Assembly: GCA_002352605.1 (NCBI GenBank)
Contig: DEIP01000008.1
Span: 57,941-69,779 of the forward strand
Source of the DNA: Desulfobacteraceae bacterium UBA2771
Lineage (GTDB): Bacteria; Desulfobacterota; Desulfobacteria; Desulfobacterales; Desulfosarcinaceae
Length of the DNA stretch: 11,839 bases
Reading direction: 5' to 3'
The translations under genes were made by a program, and so were the position numbers. The notes under the pieces were generated by a model. That model had not been told where the DNA came from, made no database searches, and was given only the letters and a program-made list of their open reading frames with translations. The first letter of the stretch is position 1; each line of letters starts with the position of its first letter. Of this stretch, positions 1-7,005 are shown in pieces.

Positions 1-9
1 ACGGTTGCG

Positions 10-28
10 CTTGCCGGCAGGTGGCAAG
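10..28. other. Short inverted repeat upstream of the first gene
   Basis: CTTGCC at 10-15 pairs with GGCAAG at 23-28 around a 7-base loop. The overlapping 8-base palindrome TGCCGGCA lies at 12-19. No T-run follows, so it does not look like an intrinsic terminator. It could be an attenuator, an operator, or part of the 3' end of a gene outside the window. The reading frame is open from position 5 through this hairpin into the first gene, but codons before 80 look non-coding. I see no convincing promoter between 1 and 79. Confidence 0.3.
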
Positions 29-70
29 ATGCATTCAATGATCGTAAAAATGCACCTTTACAGAGATAAG

Positions 71-79
71 GGAGGAAGG
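71..79 (+). promoter_or_regulatory. Ribosome binding site deciding the start of the TPR/SLH lipoprotein
   Basis: GGAGGAAGG sits directly before the ATG at 80, and the preceding AAGG extends the match to the anti-Shine-Dalgarno sequence. Starting here puts a charged N-terminus, a hydrophobic core and a lipobox cysteine in the right order. Starting at the upstream in-frame codon at 5 would add 25 unlikely residues ahead of the signal peptide. Confidence 0.75.
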
Positions 80-1282
80 ATGGAAAAGTATTTGAGGCCG
101 ATTCTAATTTTCACGCTGATATTGGCGGCAGTTGGTTGTGCCTCCAAGGGTATCATGCCGATCTCCGATGAGGACAGTCCGGCACACCATTATCTTGTGG
201 GGATGGGGTTGTTGGAAAAGGGCGATCTTGATCAAGCCGAAGCTCATTTTGATCGTGCGCTGAAGTTGGAACCGAAGTATCCAACCGCCCTGGCAGGAAA
301 AGCGCTTACCGCGGCCATGAGAGCGGAGGCGTATTCGGACGAGGGACATTGGTCCGTCGAGTTGGAACGGGCTTTGGAATTATTTAATGATGCCAGGCAT
401 TCCGCAGACGGTGACTCTGAGGAGTTTTCCGTTCTAGTCACGGGAATCCGGGTCTATACCCATGCAAAACCTAAAAAATGGATCAACAAAGCCCAGGATC
501 TTTACGATGAGGCCAAAGGACTGAAGAACGTACAAAGCGGTGAATTGTCATATTATCGAGGTGAAGCGGCGGTTGACTATTTCATGGGCGTAGCCGCCTA
601 TAAGGATCTGCAGTTCAGGGATGCGGAGGATTTGCTGGCCAAGGTTACTCAGGCCCCCCCGGGCCGATGGCACCAGCCGGCAAGCGCGCTTTTCAAGAAA
701 GTCCATAAGATTGTGAGAGCGACGACGAACTATACGCTGACGGATGTGGCCAGGAAAATTGCCATCAAGGATGAGGTGGTGCGGGCCGACGTGGCGGCTT
801 TGTTGGTCGATGAACTCCACCTGGACCGGCTCATGGCCGGACGCATCCCCGTCCCGGGAAAGGAACCCAAGGCAGACTTCGTTCCCGCGGACGTGATCGC
901 AAACCCCTTCGAATCCGAAATAATGATCGTTTTGAAATGGGGATTGCGAGGCCTCGAGCCTGAGTTCGACCCAACAACCCAGGCTTACCTTTTTCACCCG
1001 GAGGGGGCCATTAAACGCAAGGAGCTGGCCTTTGTTCTGGAGGACCTCTTAGCAAAGATATCGGGTGATGAGGGTATCTCGACGGCCTTTTTCGGGCAAA
1101 ACCGGTCTCCCTATCCCGATGTTTCTCCGAGTGCTCCGTGGTTCAACGCCGTGATGAACGCAGTCAGTCGGAATCTTATGGAATCAGGGCTGTCCGGGGC
1201 TTTCAGACCCGAGGATACGGCCGATGGTGCCGAACTGCTTTTGGCGGTTCTTCGTTTGCGGGACGCAATGAATATTCACTAA
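80..1282 (+). CDS. TPR and S-layer-homology (SLH) domain lipoprotein
   Basis: This is a predicted 400-residue lipoprotein. The N-terminus has a short charged start, a hydrophobic stretch and a lipobox-like AVGC, giving lipidated Cys20. Residues about 33-70 read as a classic TPR (GLLEKGDLDQAEAHFDRALK), and a weaker repeat lies near 155-190. The C-terminal half resembles SLH repeats: a partial one at about 217-245 (VVRADVAALLVDEL), a fuller one at 268-327 (ADVIANPF, then a Gly-Leu turn, then KRKELAFVLEDLL) and the clearest at 343-395 (YPDVSPSAPWFNAV, then GAFRPEDT, then AELLLAVLRL). SLH domains bind peptidoglycan-linked polymers, and in some diderms they tie the outer membrane to the wall. A lipidated SLH protein is therefore plausibly an outer-membrane-to-wall tether; this is inference. 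The LPP20-like gene follows after 16 bases and is probably cotranscribed. The domain calls are by eye. The first SLH repeat is degenerate. Confidence 0.82.
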   Translation: MEKYLRPILIFTLILAAVGCASKGIMPISDEDSPAHHYLVGMGLLEKGDLDQAEAHFDRALKLEPKYPTALAGKALTAAMRAEAYSDEGHWSVELERALELFNDARHSADGDSEEFSVLVTGIRVYTHAKPKKWINKAQDLYDEAKGLKNVQSGELSYYRGEAAVDYFMGVAAYKDLQFRDAEDLLAKVTQAPPGRWHQPASALFKKVHKIVRATTNYTLTDVARKIAIKDEVVRADVAALLVDELHLDRLMAGRIPVPGKEPKADFVPADVIANPFESEIMIVLKWGLRGLEPEFDPTTQAYLFHPEGAIKRKELAFVLEDLLAKISGDEGISTAFFGQNRSPYPDVSPSAPWFNAVMNAVSRNLMESGLSGAFRPEDTADGAELLLAVLRLRDAMNIH

Positions 1283-1298
1283 TATAAGGGGGTTGGCG

Positions 1299-2243
1299 AT
1301 GAATTGGAAAACGGGAGTAGGCGCGTTCGTTTTATCTATTTGCATGCTCGGCAGCGCTTTGGCGGATGATGGAATGCAGACGATTACCGAACCGGTGAAG
1401 GTCTTTGAGGAGGGTTACCTGCAGGTCGTGGGGGTTTCAGAGGAGGGGCAGTCCCGCTATAAAGCGATGCGGGCGGCCCAGGTTATTGCTCAGCGTGATC
1501 TGGTGGAAGTGATGCAGGGGTTGAGTCTTTTCGGCACGACCTCGGTCAAAGACGGTATGCTGCAATCCGACGAAATCAAGACCAGCGTGGAGGGTTTCCT
1601 CCGGGGCGCCATGAAATGCGGTCAGAATTATAACGAAACCAAGGGGTTTGCCGAAGTTTGCATGCGGATCAACATTCGCGGGAGAGGGGGGCTGTACGAC
1701 ATCCTCCTTCCGCTGATTAAGGACGACAAACTCATACCTGAAAAGCAACCCGCCTATGAGCCCGAATCGATGCCTTCAGGGCCAGCTAAGTTGACGGCAG
1801 CGGTCAATCCGACGGAAAACACCGTGCAGGTCCAAACTGGAACCGCGGCGGCCGAGGTAGATACGACCAAGGCCGAAGTCAAGGCCCCCTCGGAATTGAC
1901 CAATCCCCATGACGGTCTGATCGTCGATGCCCGGGATTACCAGTTCCGTCCGGCACTGGTCAACCGGGTGCTGACCGATAAGGATGAAGTCGTTTTCGAA
2001 CCCTCCAAGATTTTAAGCAACGTGCTGGTCGAGCGTGGCTGCGGTGGTTTTACCACGGACGACGGTAAGGCCAAGGCTCTCCTCGAGAGTTGGGGTAGCA
2101 AGAACCCCATGATCGTCAAGTGTACGGACGTTCGGAAATTTACCGATGCCAAGATCTCTCAAGACGATGCGGCGGCTGTATACGTCAACGATCAGAAGTC
2201 TAATATTCTCTCCCAGGCGCGTGTCGTTTTTATTTTGAAATAG
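1299..2243 (+). CDS. Secreted LPP20-like envelope protein
   Basis: Predicted 314 residues. The ATG at 1299 is preferred over an in-frame TTG at 1293 because TAAGGGGG at 1285-1292 gives a good six-base spacing. The signal peptide ends at an ALA motif (residues 20-22) followed by DD. It is a type I site with no lipobox, whereas named LPP20 members are lipoproteins. Residues about 38-125 resemble the LPP20 fold: a Gly-containing first strand, an Ala-rich helix (KAMRAAQVIAQRDLVEVMQG) and a returning strand (EVCMRINIRG). Residues 150-200 form a Pro/Ala/Thr/Lys-rich linker. Residues 201-314 form a second domain beginning GLIVDAR and ending in strand ARVVFILK. I recall this type of domain from other deltaproteobacterial proteins but cannot name it. 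Cys107/Cys121 and Cys248/Cys275 could form disulfides. LPP20 relatives include the flagellar-associated FlgP and proteins encoded beside CsgG-like lipoproteins. The function here is unknown. Confidence 0.72.
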   Translation: MNWKTGVGAFVLSICMLGSALADDGMQTITEPVKVFEEGYLQVVGVSEEGQSRYKAMRAAQVIAQRDLVEVMQGLSLFGTTSVKDGMLQSDEIKTSVEGFLRGAMKCGQNYNETKGFAEVCMRINIRGRGGLYDILLPLIKDDKLIPEKQPAYEPESMPSGPAKLTAAVNPTENTVQVQTGTAAAEVDTTKAEVKAPSELTNPHDGLIVDARDYQFRPALVNRVLTDKDEVVFEPSKILSNVLVERGCGGFTTDDGKAKALLESWGSKNPMIVKCTDVRKFTDAKISQDDAAAVYVNDQKSNILSQARVVFILK

Positions 2244-2269
2244 GTCGGTCCCTGCAAACGAAGCGACAT

Positions 2270-2314
2270 TGGCCCGCAAACCGCTTCTCCGCGGAATTCG
2301 GGCCATTTTCCTTT
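2270..2314 (+). terminator. Probable intrinsic terminator after the LPP20-like gene
   Basis: TGGCCCG at 2270-2276 pairs perfectly with CGGGCCA at 2299-2305. Inside, after a 4x4 internal loop, CCGC at 2281-2284 pairs with GCGG at 2291-2294 around a six-base loop. TTTTCCTTT follows immediately at 2306-2314. A GC-rich stem plus a T-rich tail fits a Rho-independent terminator, though the interrupted T-run and the internal loop suggest partial termination. It would separate the first two genes from the AsmA-like gene. Confidence 0.55.
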
Positions 2315-2335
2315 GAAAAATTCCTTTTCGGGACA

Positions 2336-2349
2336 CCCTGGAACCAGGG
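2336..2349. promoter_or_regulatory. 14-base dyad overlapping the translation start region of the AsmA-like gene
   Basis: CCCTGG, AA, CCAGGG forms a perfect dyad that ends eight bases before the ATG at 2358. Its right arm covers the only purine-rich Shine-Dalgarno-like stretch (AGGGA). It could be an operator, or a small RNA stem (four pairs with a six-base loop) hiding the ribosome site. CAGGGAC at 2345-2351 is also perfectly complementary to GTCCCTG at 2248-2254, allowing an alternative pairing across the spacer. No factor can be named, and chance is possible. Confidence 0.35.
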
Positions 2350-2357
2350 ACGGTGAA

Positions 2358-4586
2358 ATGAAAAAGCTGGGGTTGATCGCCGGCGCTTGTGTGCTGCTCG
2401 TTGGGGTTTTTTTTGTAGTTGCGGGGCTTTGGGTCAACGGGCACCTGGAAGCGATTGCCCGGAAGATGACCGGCAGGGAGATCTATTTTTCCGGCCTTAA
2501 TGTCAGCTACGCTCCCATGCCTACCATCGTGTTGACCGACTTCGTCTTGAAGGAAGGGCAACATACCGTCTCGGTCCCACGGATTTTACTCCATCTTGAT
2601 TTAGCAAAAATCTTCAGCGGTCGAATCAGCGTGAAAAAAGCGGTGTTGGAAGAACCGCTGGTCGTGGCCGTAGGTCCTGGTGCGGGCGGATCCAAAACGC
2701 CGCTTTCTGGACCTTCCGGAAGCCCTCCCCTCTCCATGAGCGCTATTCCGGATGGTTTGGTAGTGGTTAATCGCGGTAAGCTTGTTTTTCAAGCGGCCTA
2801 TGGTGATGGCCTGCCGGTTTCCGTGACGGCCCAGGCCGAAAAGGTCAATCAGCGTCTCTTGATACAGCTTAAAACCACTTCCATCGACGAAATCGGACTC
2901 AATTTCGTCGGGGAGGTCAGCATCGCGTCGATCAGGCCACTGAAATTGAAGGTCAAGGCCACAAAGGGGAGATTCAATCCAGATGAGGTCAAGGATTTCC
3001 TCATGCGATTCGGCTATCTGACCGACGACATGGCCAATCGGATTCCCGCCATCCAGCGCGTCGATTGCAAGGGATTGAATGTCGAATTCGATGGCGCTTC
3101 GGGTGATATCGGTCTCACGGCAGAAACCCTGGATGTGGATCAGATCGAACTCCGCGATGTGGCCGTGAAACTGACCCATGGCGGTGCTTTCGCAGTCAGC
3201 TGTTCCCATGGCGTCCTGGATTCGGCGAGTGTCTACGGTTGGCTCCAACAAAACCACGATGGCAAGACGGTGTTGGATGAGATGCTGGCCCGGGCCAAAC
3301 TCAAGGCCTTGATGCCTGCCGGCGCCGTACGGATTTCGTCGCTGCGTCTTCGGGGCGTTCTTCCTGGGACCGAAGGTGCGCAAGCCGCCGTTCCTATGGA
3401 TGGCGGCGTCGATATCAGCGTTCAAGGTTTGACGCTTCATCTCGTGGCCGAAAACGGAGAGGAGCAGTCTCTCACGATCAATCGGCTCGTATCCAAGGTG
3501 ACCATTGCGCGGGGCCGGCCGTCCGTAGCGGTGAACCGGCTCACCTTCAGTTCGTCCCGGGGCGGGACCGGCAGTATCACGGGCAATATCCTTTTTCCCC
3601 TGGACCTCAAGCGAACGACCATGAAGGGTTCCATCGACGGTTTCAAGGTTTTCGATTCGACCCTCGATTTTCATCTGAACAAGGACAGGCATCCCAAGGC
3701 CACGTTCGACCTGGCACTGGACACCCCGTCGCTCAAGGTGTCTGCAGACGGCGTCGTTTTTATACCGGGTCGCAAGCAAACCGACCTGGAAGCCCGACTG
3801 ACCAATTTGCGAATTGTCGGCGCAGGTCCGGATACACCGAATACGATTGTGCCGTGGCCGAAATCCGAGACTTTCCTCGAGCGACCCTTTGACGCCAGTG
3901 TGGTCGTAAATAAAAAGGTCTCGGCCAAGGCTTTTGTAAAGACCTTTCAATTCGGAGACTGGTCCCGGTTGAAGGATGTGGATTTACAATTGGAGGCTGG
4001 AAATGATCGGGCCGTGCTCAATGGAACGATCCGTATGTGTGGTCTCAATTTGATACTCGGCGCTTTGGTTTTGCCGCCGAGTCGGCTGGTGACCACACTG
4101 GAGACAAAGGGTACGGATGTGGATTTGTCCTCACTGGTCGCGTGTTTTTCAAAAGAGCTGCCGGTGTATCTGGCCGGTCGCCTCTTCGTTACCGGCAGCT
4201 TTGTGGCCATTGGAGACACGCCTCAAGCACTGATTGACGGTGCAAAAGGGGACGTAACGCTGATGGTTTCCCGGGCTTCGGTGCAGCGGATTTCCGGTTT
4301 GGATCCACGCCTGGGGTTTATTTTAGATATTCTCAGGGCTGCGCACATCAGTTCCGAAGAGGAAGACGCCATCGCTTTCGGCAGAGGCGTCATCAACGCG
4401 AGCTTGCAAAAGGGTCGGCTTGTTTTCGACCGTTTTTCGTTGGTGGGTCCCATGCTCAGTGCTTGGGGCGATGGGGACTTCACCATCAAGGATAAACACC
4501 TGAAGCTTTCCGGTGGCGTCAGAACGGTATTGGGTGGAACGAGGGGGTTGATTATCGACCGCATTCTGGAAAAGGGGGGAACCTGA
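2358..4586 (+). CDS. AsmA-like inner-membrane-anchored periplasmic protein
   Basis: Predicted 742 residues. The protein starts MKKLGLIAG and has one hydrophobic anchor (about residues 4-27). The text after it, with motifs such as YFSGLNVSYAPMPTIVLTDF and then PRILLHLDLAKIFSGRISV, is typical of AsmA-family N-termini. The rest is beta-rich. Residues about 510-740 resemble the AsmA C-terminal domain: repeated strand pairs, DVDLSSLVACF, a GRLFVTGSF strand, and LVFDRFSLVGPMLSAWGDGDF near the end. E. coli AsmA has 617 residues, and TamB and YhdP about 1260, so this is a medium-length member. The family forms hydrophobic grooves bridging the two membranes and is linked to phospholipid transport or outer-membrane assembly. 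That role is known for relatives and inferred here. The start at 2358 is preferred over an in-frame TTG at 2313, which would add 15 residues before the anchor and begin inside the terminator tail. The stop overlaps the next start by one base, indicating translational coupling. Confidence 0.82.
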   Translation: MKKLGLIAGACVLLVGVFFVVAGLWVNGHLEAIARKMTGREIYFSGLNVSYAPMPTIVLTDFVLKEGQHTVSVPRILLHLDLAKIFSGRISVKKAVLEEPLVVAVGPGAGGSKTPLSGPSGSPPLSMSAIPDGLVVVNRGKLVFQAAYGDGLPVSVTAQAEKVNQRLLIQLKTTSIDEIGLNFVGEVSIASIRPLKLKVKATKGRFNPDEVKDFLMRFGYLTDDMANRIPAIQRVDCKGLNVEFDGASGDIGLTAETLDVDQIELRDVAVKLTHGGAFAVSCSHGVLDSASVYGWLQQNHDGKTVLDEMLARAKLKALMPAGAVRISSLRLRGVLPGTEGAQAAVPMDGGVDISVQGLTLHLVAENGEEQSLTINRLVSKVTIARGRPSVAVNRLTFSSSRGGTGSITGNILFPLDLKRTTMKGSIDGFKVFDSTLDFHLNKDRHPKATFDLALDTPSLKVSADGVVFIPGRKQTDLEARLTNLRIVGAGPDTPNTIVPWPKSETFLERPFDASVVVNKKVSAKAFVKTFQFGDWSRLKDVDLQLEAGNDRAVLNGTIRMCGLNLILGALVLPPSRLVTTLETKGTDVDLSSLVACFSKELPVYLAGRLFVTGSFVAIGDTPQALIDGAKGDVTLMVSRASVQRISGLDPRLGFILDILRAAHISSEEEDAIAFGRGVINASLQKGRLVFDRFSLVGPMLSAWGDGDFTIKDKHLKLSGGVRTVLGGTRGLIIDRILEKGGT

Positions 4587-6913
4587 TGGCACTGTTTCGG
4601 TATAGGGCGTTGGTCATTGGGCTCGGCGTGTTAGGACTGATGGGTGCGGCATGGTTTTTAACATCATGTGCGAAATTGGAAAAACCCCCTGAGATTTCAT
4701 ACGTGGAGACGACGATATTGCCGTTGAAACTGGCGGTTTTGCCGGCGACGTTCCTTCCCGTGGAAGGGGACGTTCCGGGTGATTTCCCGGAGGACGGGGA
4801 AAGCGACAACGGGGTATTTATCGGCGATCTGGCCAGGGGGGTTATCCATAACCAGCTTGCGGGCAAGGGATATGATATGCGCGTGTTGAGCCTGGTGGAT
4901 AAAACGCTTGTGGGCGGTGCATGGCAGGAATTGTCGGCTCAGGCGCTTTGCGACAAGCTGGAGGTCGACGGGCTGGTCTATGTCGAGATTGTCACCGCGA
5001 CGATGGTAACGGCCGTCGCCTATGATTTGTTCAAGATCGAGGCCAAGATCAAACTGGTCAATAAGGCCGGTGCCGAGCTGGGTTCATGGCAGGACGGCTC
5101 ATCCAAACGCAAGATCGCGCTGCCCACGAGCGCGGTGGGCATTGCCACAACCATCGCCGTGGCGTTTCTCGATGAATCGGCCAGGAAACAAATGCGGCTG
5201 GTGATTTATGACTGGGGCTGGAAAGTTTGTCAGTTCATGCCCGACAGCCCGCTCGGGAGAAGTCTGCCCGAAGTCGTGTACGTGGATTCAAACATCGACA
5301 AAGATGTCTTTGCGTTAGGTGAGCAAATTATCGTGGAGGTGGTCGCCGAAAAGGATCTGACCTGCACGTTTGACCTGGGGGATTTCAAGAAAAAGTTGCC
5401 CATGTCATACGCCGACGACGGTGTTTACAAAGGGGTTTATGTGGTTCAGGAAGGGGACCGAGTCTCCAATCAACCCCTGAGCATCCATCTTTTTCGGTCC
5501 AACGGCGTGGAACGGATTTGGCTCGAAATCGGGGGTACGGTCACGATTGACGGTGTCATACCCCAGGCTCCGCAAAAGATCGACGCCCAGGCCAGCCGAA
5601 GCGGGGTGTCTTTGACCTGGGCGTTGCCCCAGGGTGATGATTTGAAGGCGTTCGCAGTCGAGAGAAGTGAAGAAGCGGTCGGTGATTATAGCCCCGTGGC
5701 AAATACGAAGGATTTGCGCTACCTGGATGGTGATGTTTCCCAGGGGCGTACCTACTACTATCGCATTAGAGCCGTCGATCTGGCTGGCAATCGTTCCTTA
5801 TACGAAAAGACCCTCCAGGTGGTCTTGCCCTTCTACGATGAGGTGACCCTGAGCGGCTCCTTGTCCGGAACCCTGGTTTCGGGTGTCTATCGTGTGGAGG
5901 GACCGGGGATCGTTGCCCACGGAAACGTGCTGACCATCGGGGCGGGTTCCAAAGTGACCTTGGGGCCGGATGCCCATATCGTCGTCAACGGCATCCTCAA
6001 CGTGAAGGGATCGATGCAACGGCCCACCATATTTGAGGGGCAGGGATGGAAAGGCATCGTTGTCGGTGAGCGCGGGCAGGCCGAACTGACGCATGCCACC
6101 ATGCGAGGTTGTGCGCCATGCGTGGTGGCCGACGGCGGCAGTGTCGCGATCAATGCCGTTTCTGTCAAATGCGACGCAGGCGATGGGATCGTGGTCAAGC
6201 AAGGCGGTACCTTGGCCCTTAAGGGTGGCCGGGTGAGCGGTTGCGATCGCGGCGTCGTCGTTGAGGGTGGCCGGGGGGTCATCGAAGAGAGCACGTTGAC
6301 GGGAAACGAAGTCGGCCTCGACTTGGCGGGAGGCGAAATGACGCTGACCCACAACAACATTTACGAAAATGGCCAACGCAACCTTCGGGCACGTCGCAAG
6401 GTCGTTCTCCAAGGCAATTACTTCGGGGCGATGAACGTCAAGGACCTTAAACTGGAAGGCGATGTCCTGGTCAAAAGTCTACTGGATGCCCCTTTTCCCC
6501 ACGGTCGGATGATGGTCCTGGTCGATGATAAGGAGGTTACGCCCGAGGCGATTGAAAAGCGGTTTGAAGACCACAAAGGCCGAGGCATCGATGCGTTTAA
6601 GGAAAGACGGTTTGGAGACGCCCACCAGGCGTTTTCCAAGGCGCTGAAGATCAGGGCGGACGAGGATGTTTATCTTTACCTGGCCTATACCCAGAGCAGC
6701 CTGGGGGAGGAAGACCAAATGGTGAAGACCTTGGATCAAGGCATCGGGGCTTTTCCCTATGAAGTGCGGCTTTACCAAATTTACGTCAAATATCTCGCCG
6801 CTAAGGGAGAGAAGAAAGAGGCATTGGCGCTTTTAGAAAAGGCCGTGAAAATGAATCCTGAAAACCAGAACCTCCTGTTCATGAGACAGTACGTCGAGTC
6901 CATGGGGGAATGA
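4586..6913 (+). CDS. Mosaic lipoprotein: GNA1162/DUF799-like, Ig-like, FN3, beta-helix and TPR
   Basis: Predicted 775-residue lipoprotein with lipobox LTSC and lipidated Cys28. Residues about 40-215 match the pattern of the neisserial GNA1162/DUF799 lipoproteins: LAVLPATFLP, a helix ending LAGKGYDM, then LCDKLEVDGLVYVEIVTAT and a strand pair. Residues 216-320 look like an Ig-type sandwich (DDGVYKGVYVVQEGD). Residues 326-415 are a clear fibronectin type III domain, with GVSLTW, Trp345 and TYYYRIRAVDLAGN. Residues about 420-630 are a right-handed parallel beta-helix with five coils of 20-24 residues and a ladder of Cys509, Cys529, Cys553, Asn574 and Asn595; a CAPC motif spans 509-512. Residues 660-775 are TPRs (FKERRFGDAHQAFSKALKIR and KKEALALLEKAVKMNPEN). 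GNA1162-type proteins are usually small and stand alone, so this is an extended form. AAGGGGGGA at 4572-4580 is a strong ribosome site. The beta-helix could be scaffold or carbohydrate-binding; no catalytic residues are evident. Confidence 0.75.
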   Translation: MALFRYRALVIGLGVLGLMGAAWFLTSCAKLEKPPEISYVETTILPLKLAVLPATFLPVEGDVPGDFPEDGESDNGVFIGDLARGVIHNQLAGKGYDMRVLSLVDKTLVGGAWQELSAQALCDKLEVDGLVYVEIVTATMVTAVAYDLFKIEAKIKLVNKAGAELGSWQDGSSKRKIALPTSAVGIATTIAVAFLDESARKQMRLVIYDWGWKVCQFMPDSPLGRSLPEVVYVDSNIDKDVFALGEQIIVEVVAEKDLTCTFDLGDFKKKLPMSYADDGVYKGVYVVQEGDRVSNQPLSIHLFRSNGVERIWLEIGGTVTIDGVIPQAPQKIDAQASRSGVSLTWALPQGDDLKAFAVERSEEAVGDYSPVANTKDLRYLDGDVSQGRTYYYRIRAVDLAGNRSLYEKTLQVVLPFYDEVTLSGSLSGTLVSGVYRVEGPGIVAHGNVLTIGAGSKVTLGPDAHIVVNGILNVKGSMQRPTIFEGQGWKGIVVGERGQAELTHATMRGCAPCVVADGGSVAINAVSVKCDAGDGIVVKQGGTLALKGGRVSGCDRGVVVEGGRGVIEESTLTGNEVGLDLAGGEMTLTHNNIYENGQRNLRARRKVVLQGNYFGAMNVKDLKLEGDVLVKSLLDAPFPHGRMMVLVDDKEVTPEAIEKRFEDHKGRGIDAFKERRFGDAHQAFSKALKIRADEDVYLYLAYTQSSLGEEDQMVKTLDQGIGAFPYEVRLYQIYVKYLAAKGEKKEALALLEKAVKMNPENQNLLFMRQYVESMGE

Positions 6914-7005
6914 GTGGCCCACAACGTTTAAAAAGATTGTCTTTTATCTGATTTGGATCGGTAACTGTTTCTGGTTTAGGGTCTTACCCGGGTGAGGTGT
7001 AAAAA
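6914..7005 (+). other. Spacer with weak secondary-structure signals and the SpoIID-gene ribosome site
   Basis: This 92-base AT-richer spacer contains an AT-only-tipped hairpin, AAAAGA at 6931-6936 pairing with TCTTTT at 6940-6945 around TTG. It also has the 8-base palindrome ACCCGGGT at 6986-6993. GAGGTG at 6994-6999 is a good Shine-Dalgarno match six bases before the ATG at 7006. A TTGTCT at 6937 could be a poor -35, but no matching -10 follows at normal spacing. A separate promoter is possible but not shown. Confidence 0.4.

Noticed and set aside
5..79. In-frame N-terminal extension of the TPR/SLH lipoprotein
   Set aside because: It would place 25 residues before the lipoprotein signal peptide, and a strong ribosome site lies directly before the ATG at 80.
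2601..3950. Long open frame on the minus strand (449 codons) inside the AsmA-like gene
   Set aside because: It lies entirely opposite a well-supported gene with membrane anchor and family features. Its translation has no signal, no recognisable domain and a His/Arg-rich shadow composition.
6101..6125. CAPC motif in the beta-helix as a heme c or thioredoxin-type site
   Set aside because: No His follows for a CXXCH heme site, and the surrounding fold is a beta-helix rather than a thioredoxin fold. It is kept only as part of the cysteine-ladder observation.
6914..6930. Possible sigma-54 promoter (TGGCCC near 6915)
   Set aside because: No GC-containing -12 element occurs at the required spacing.
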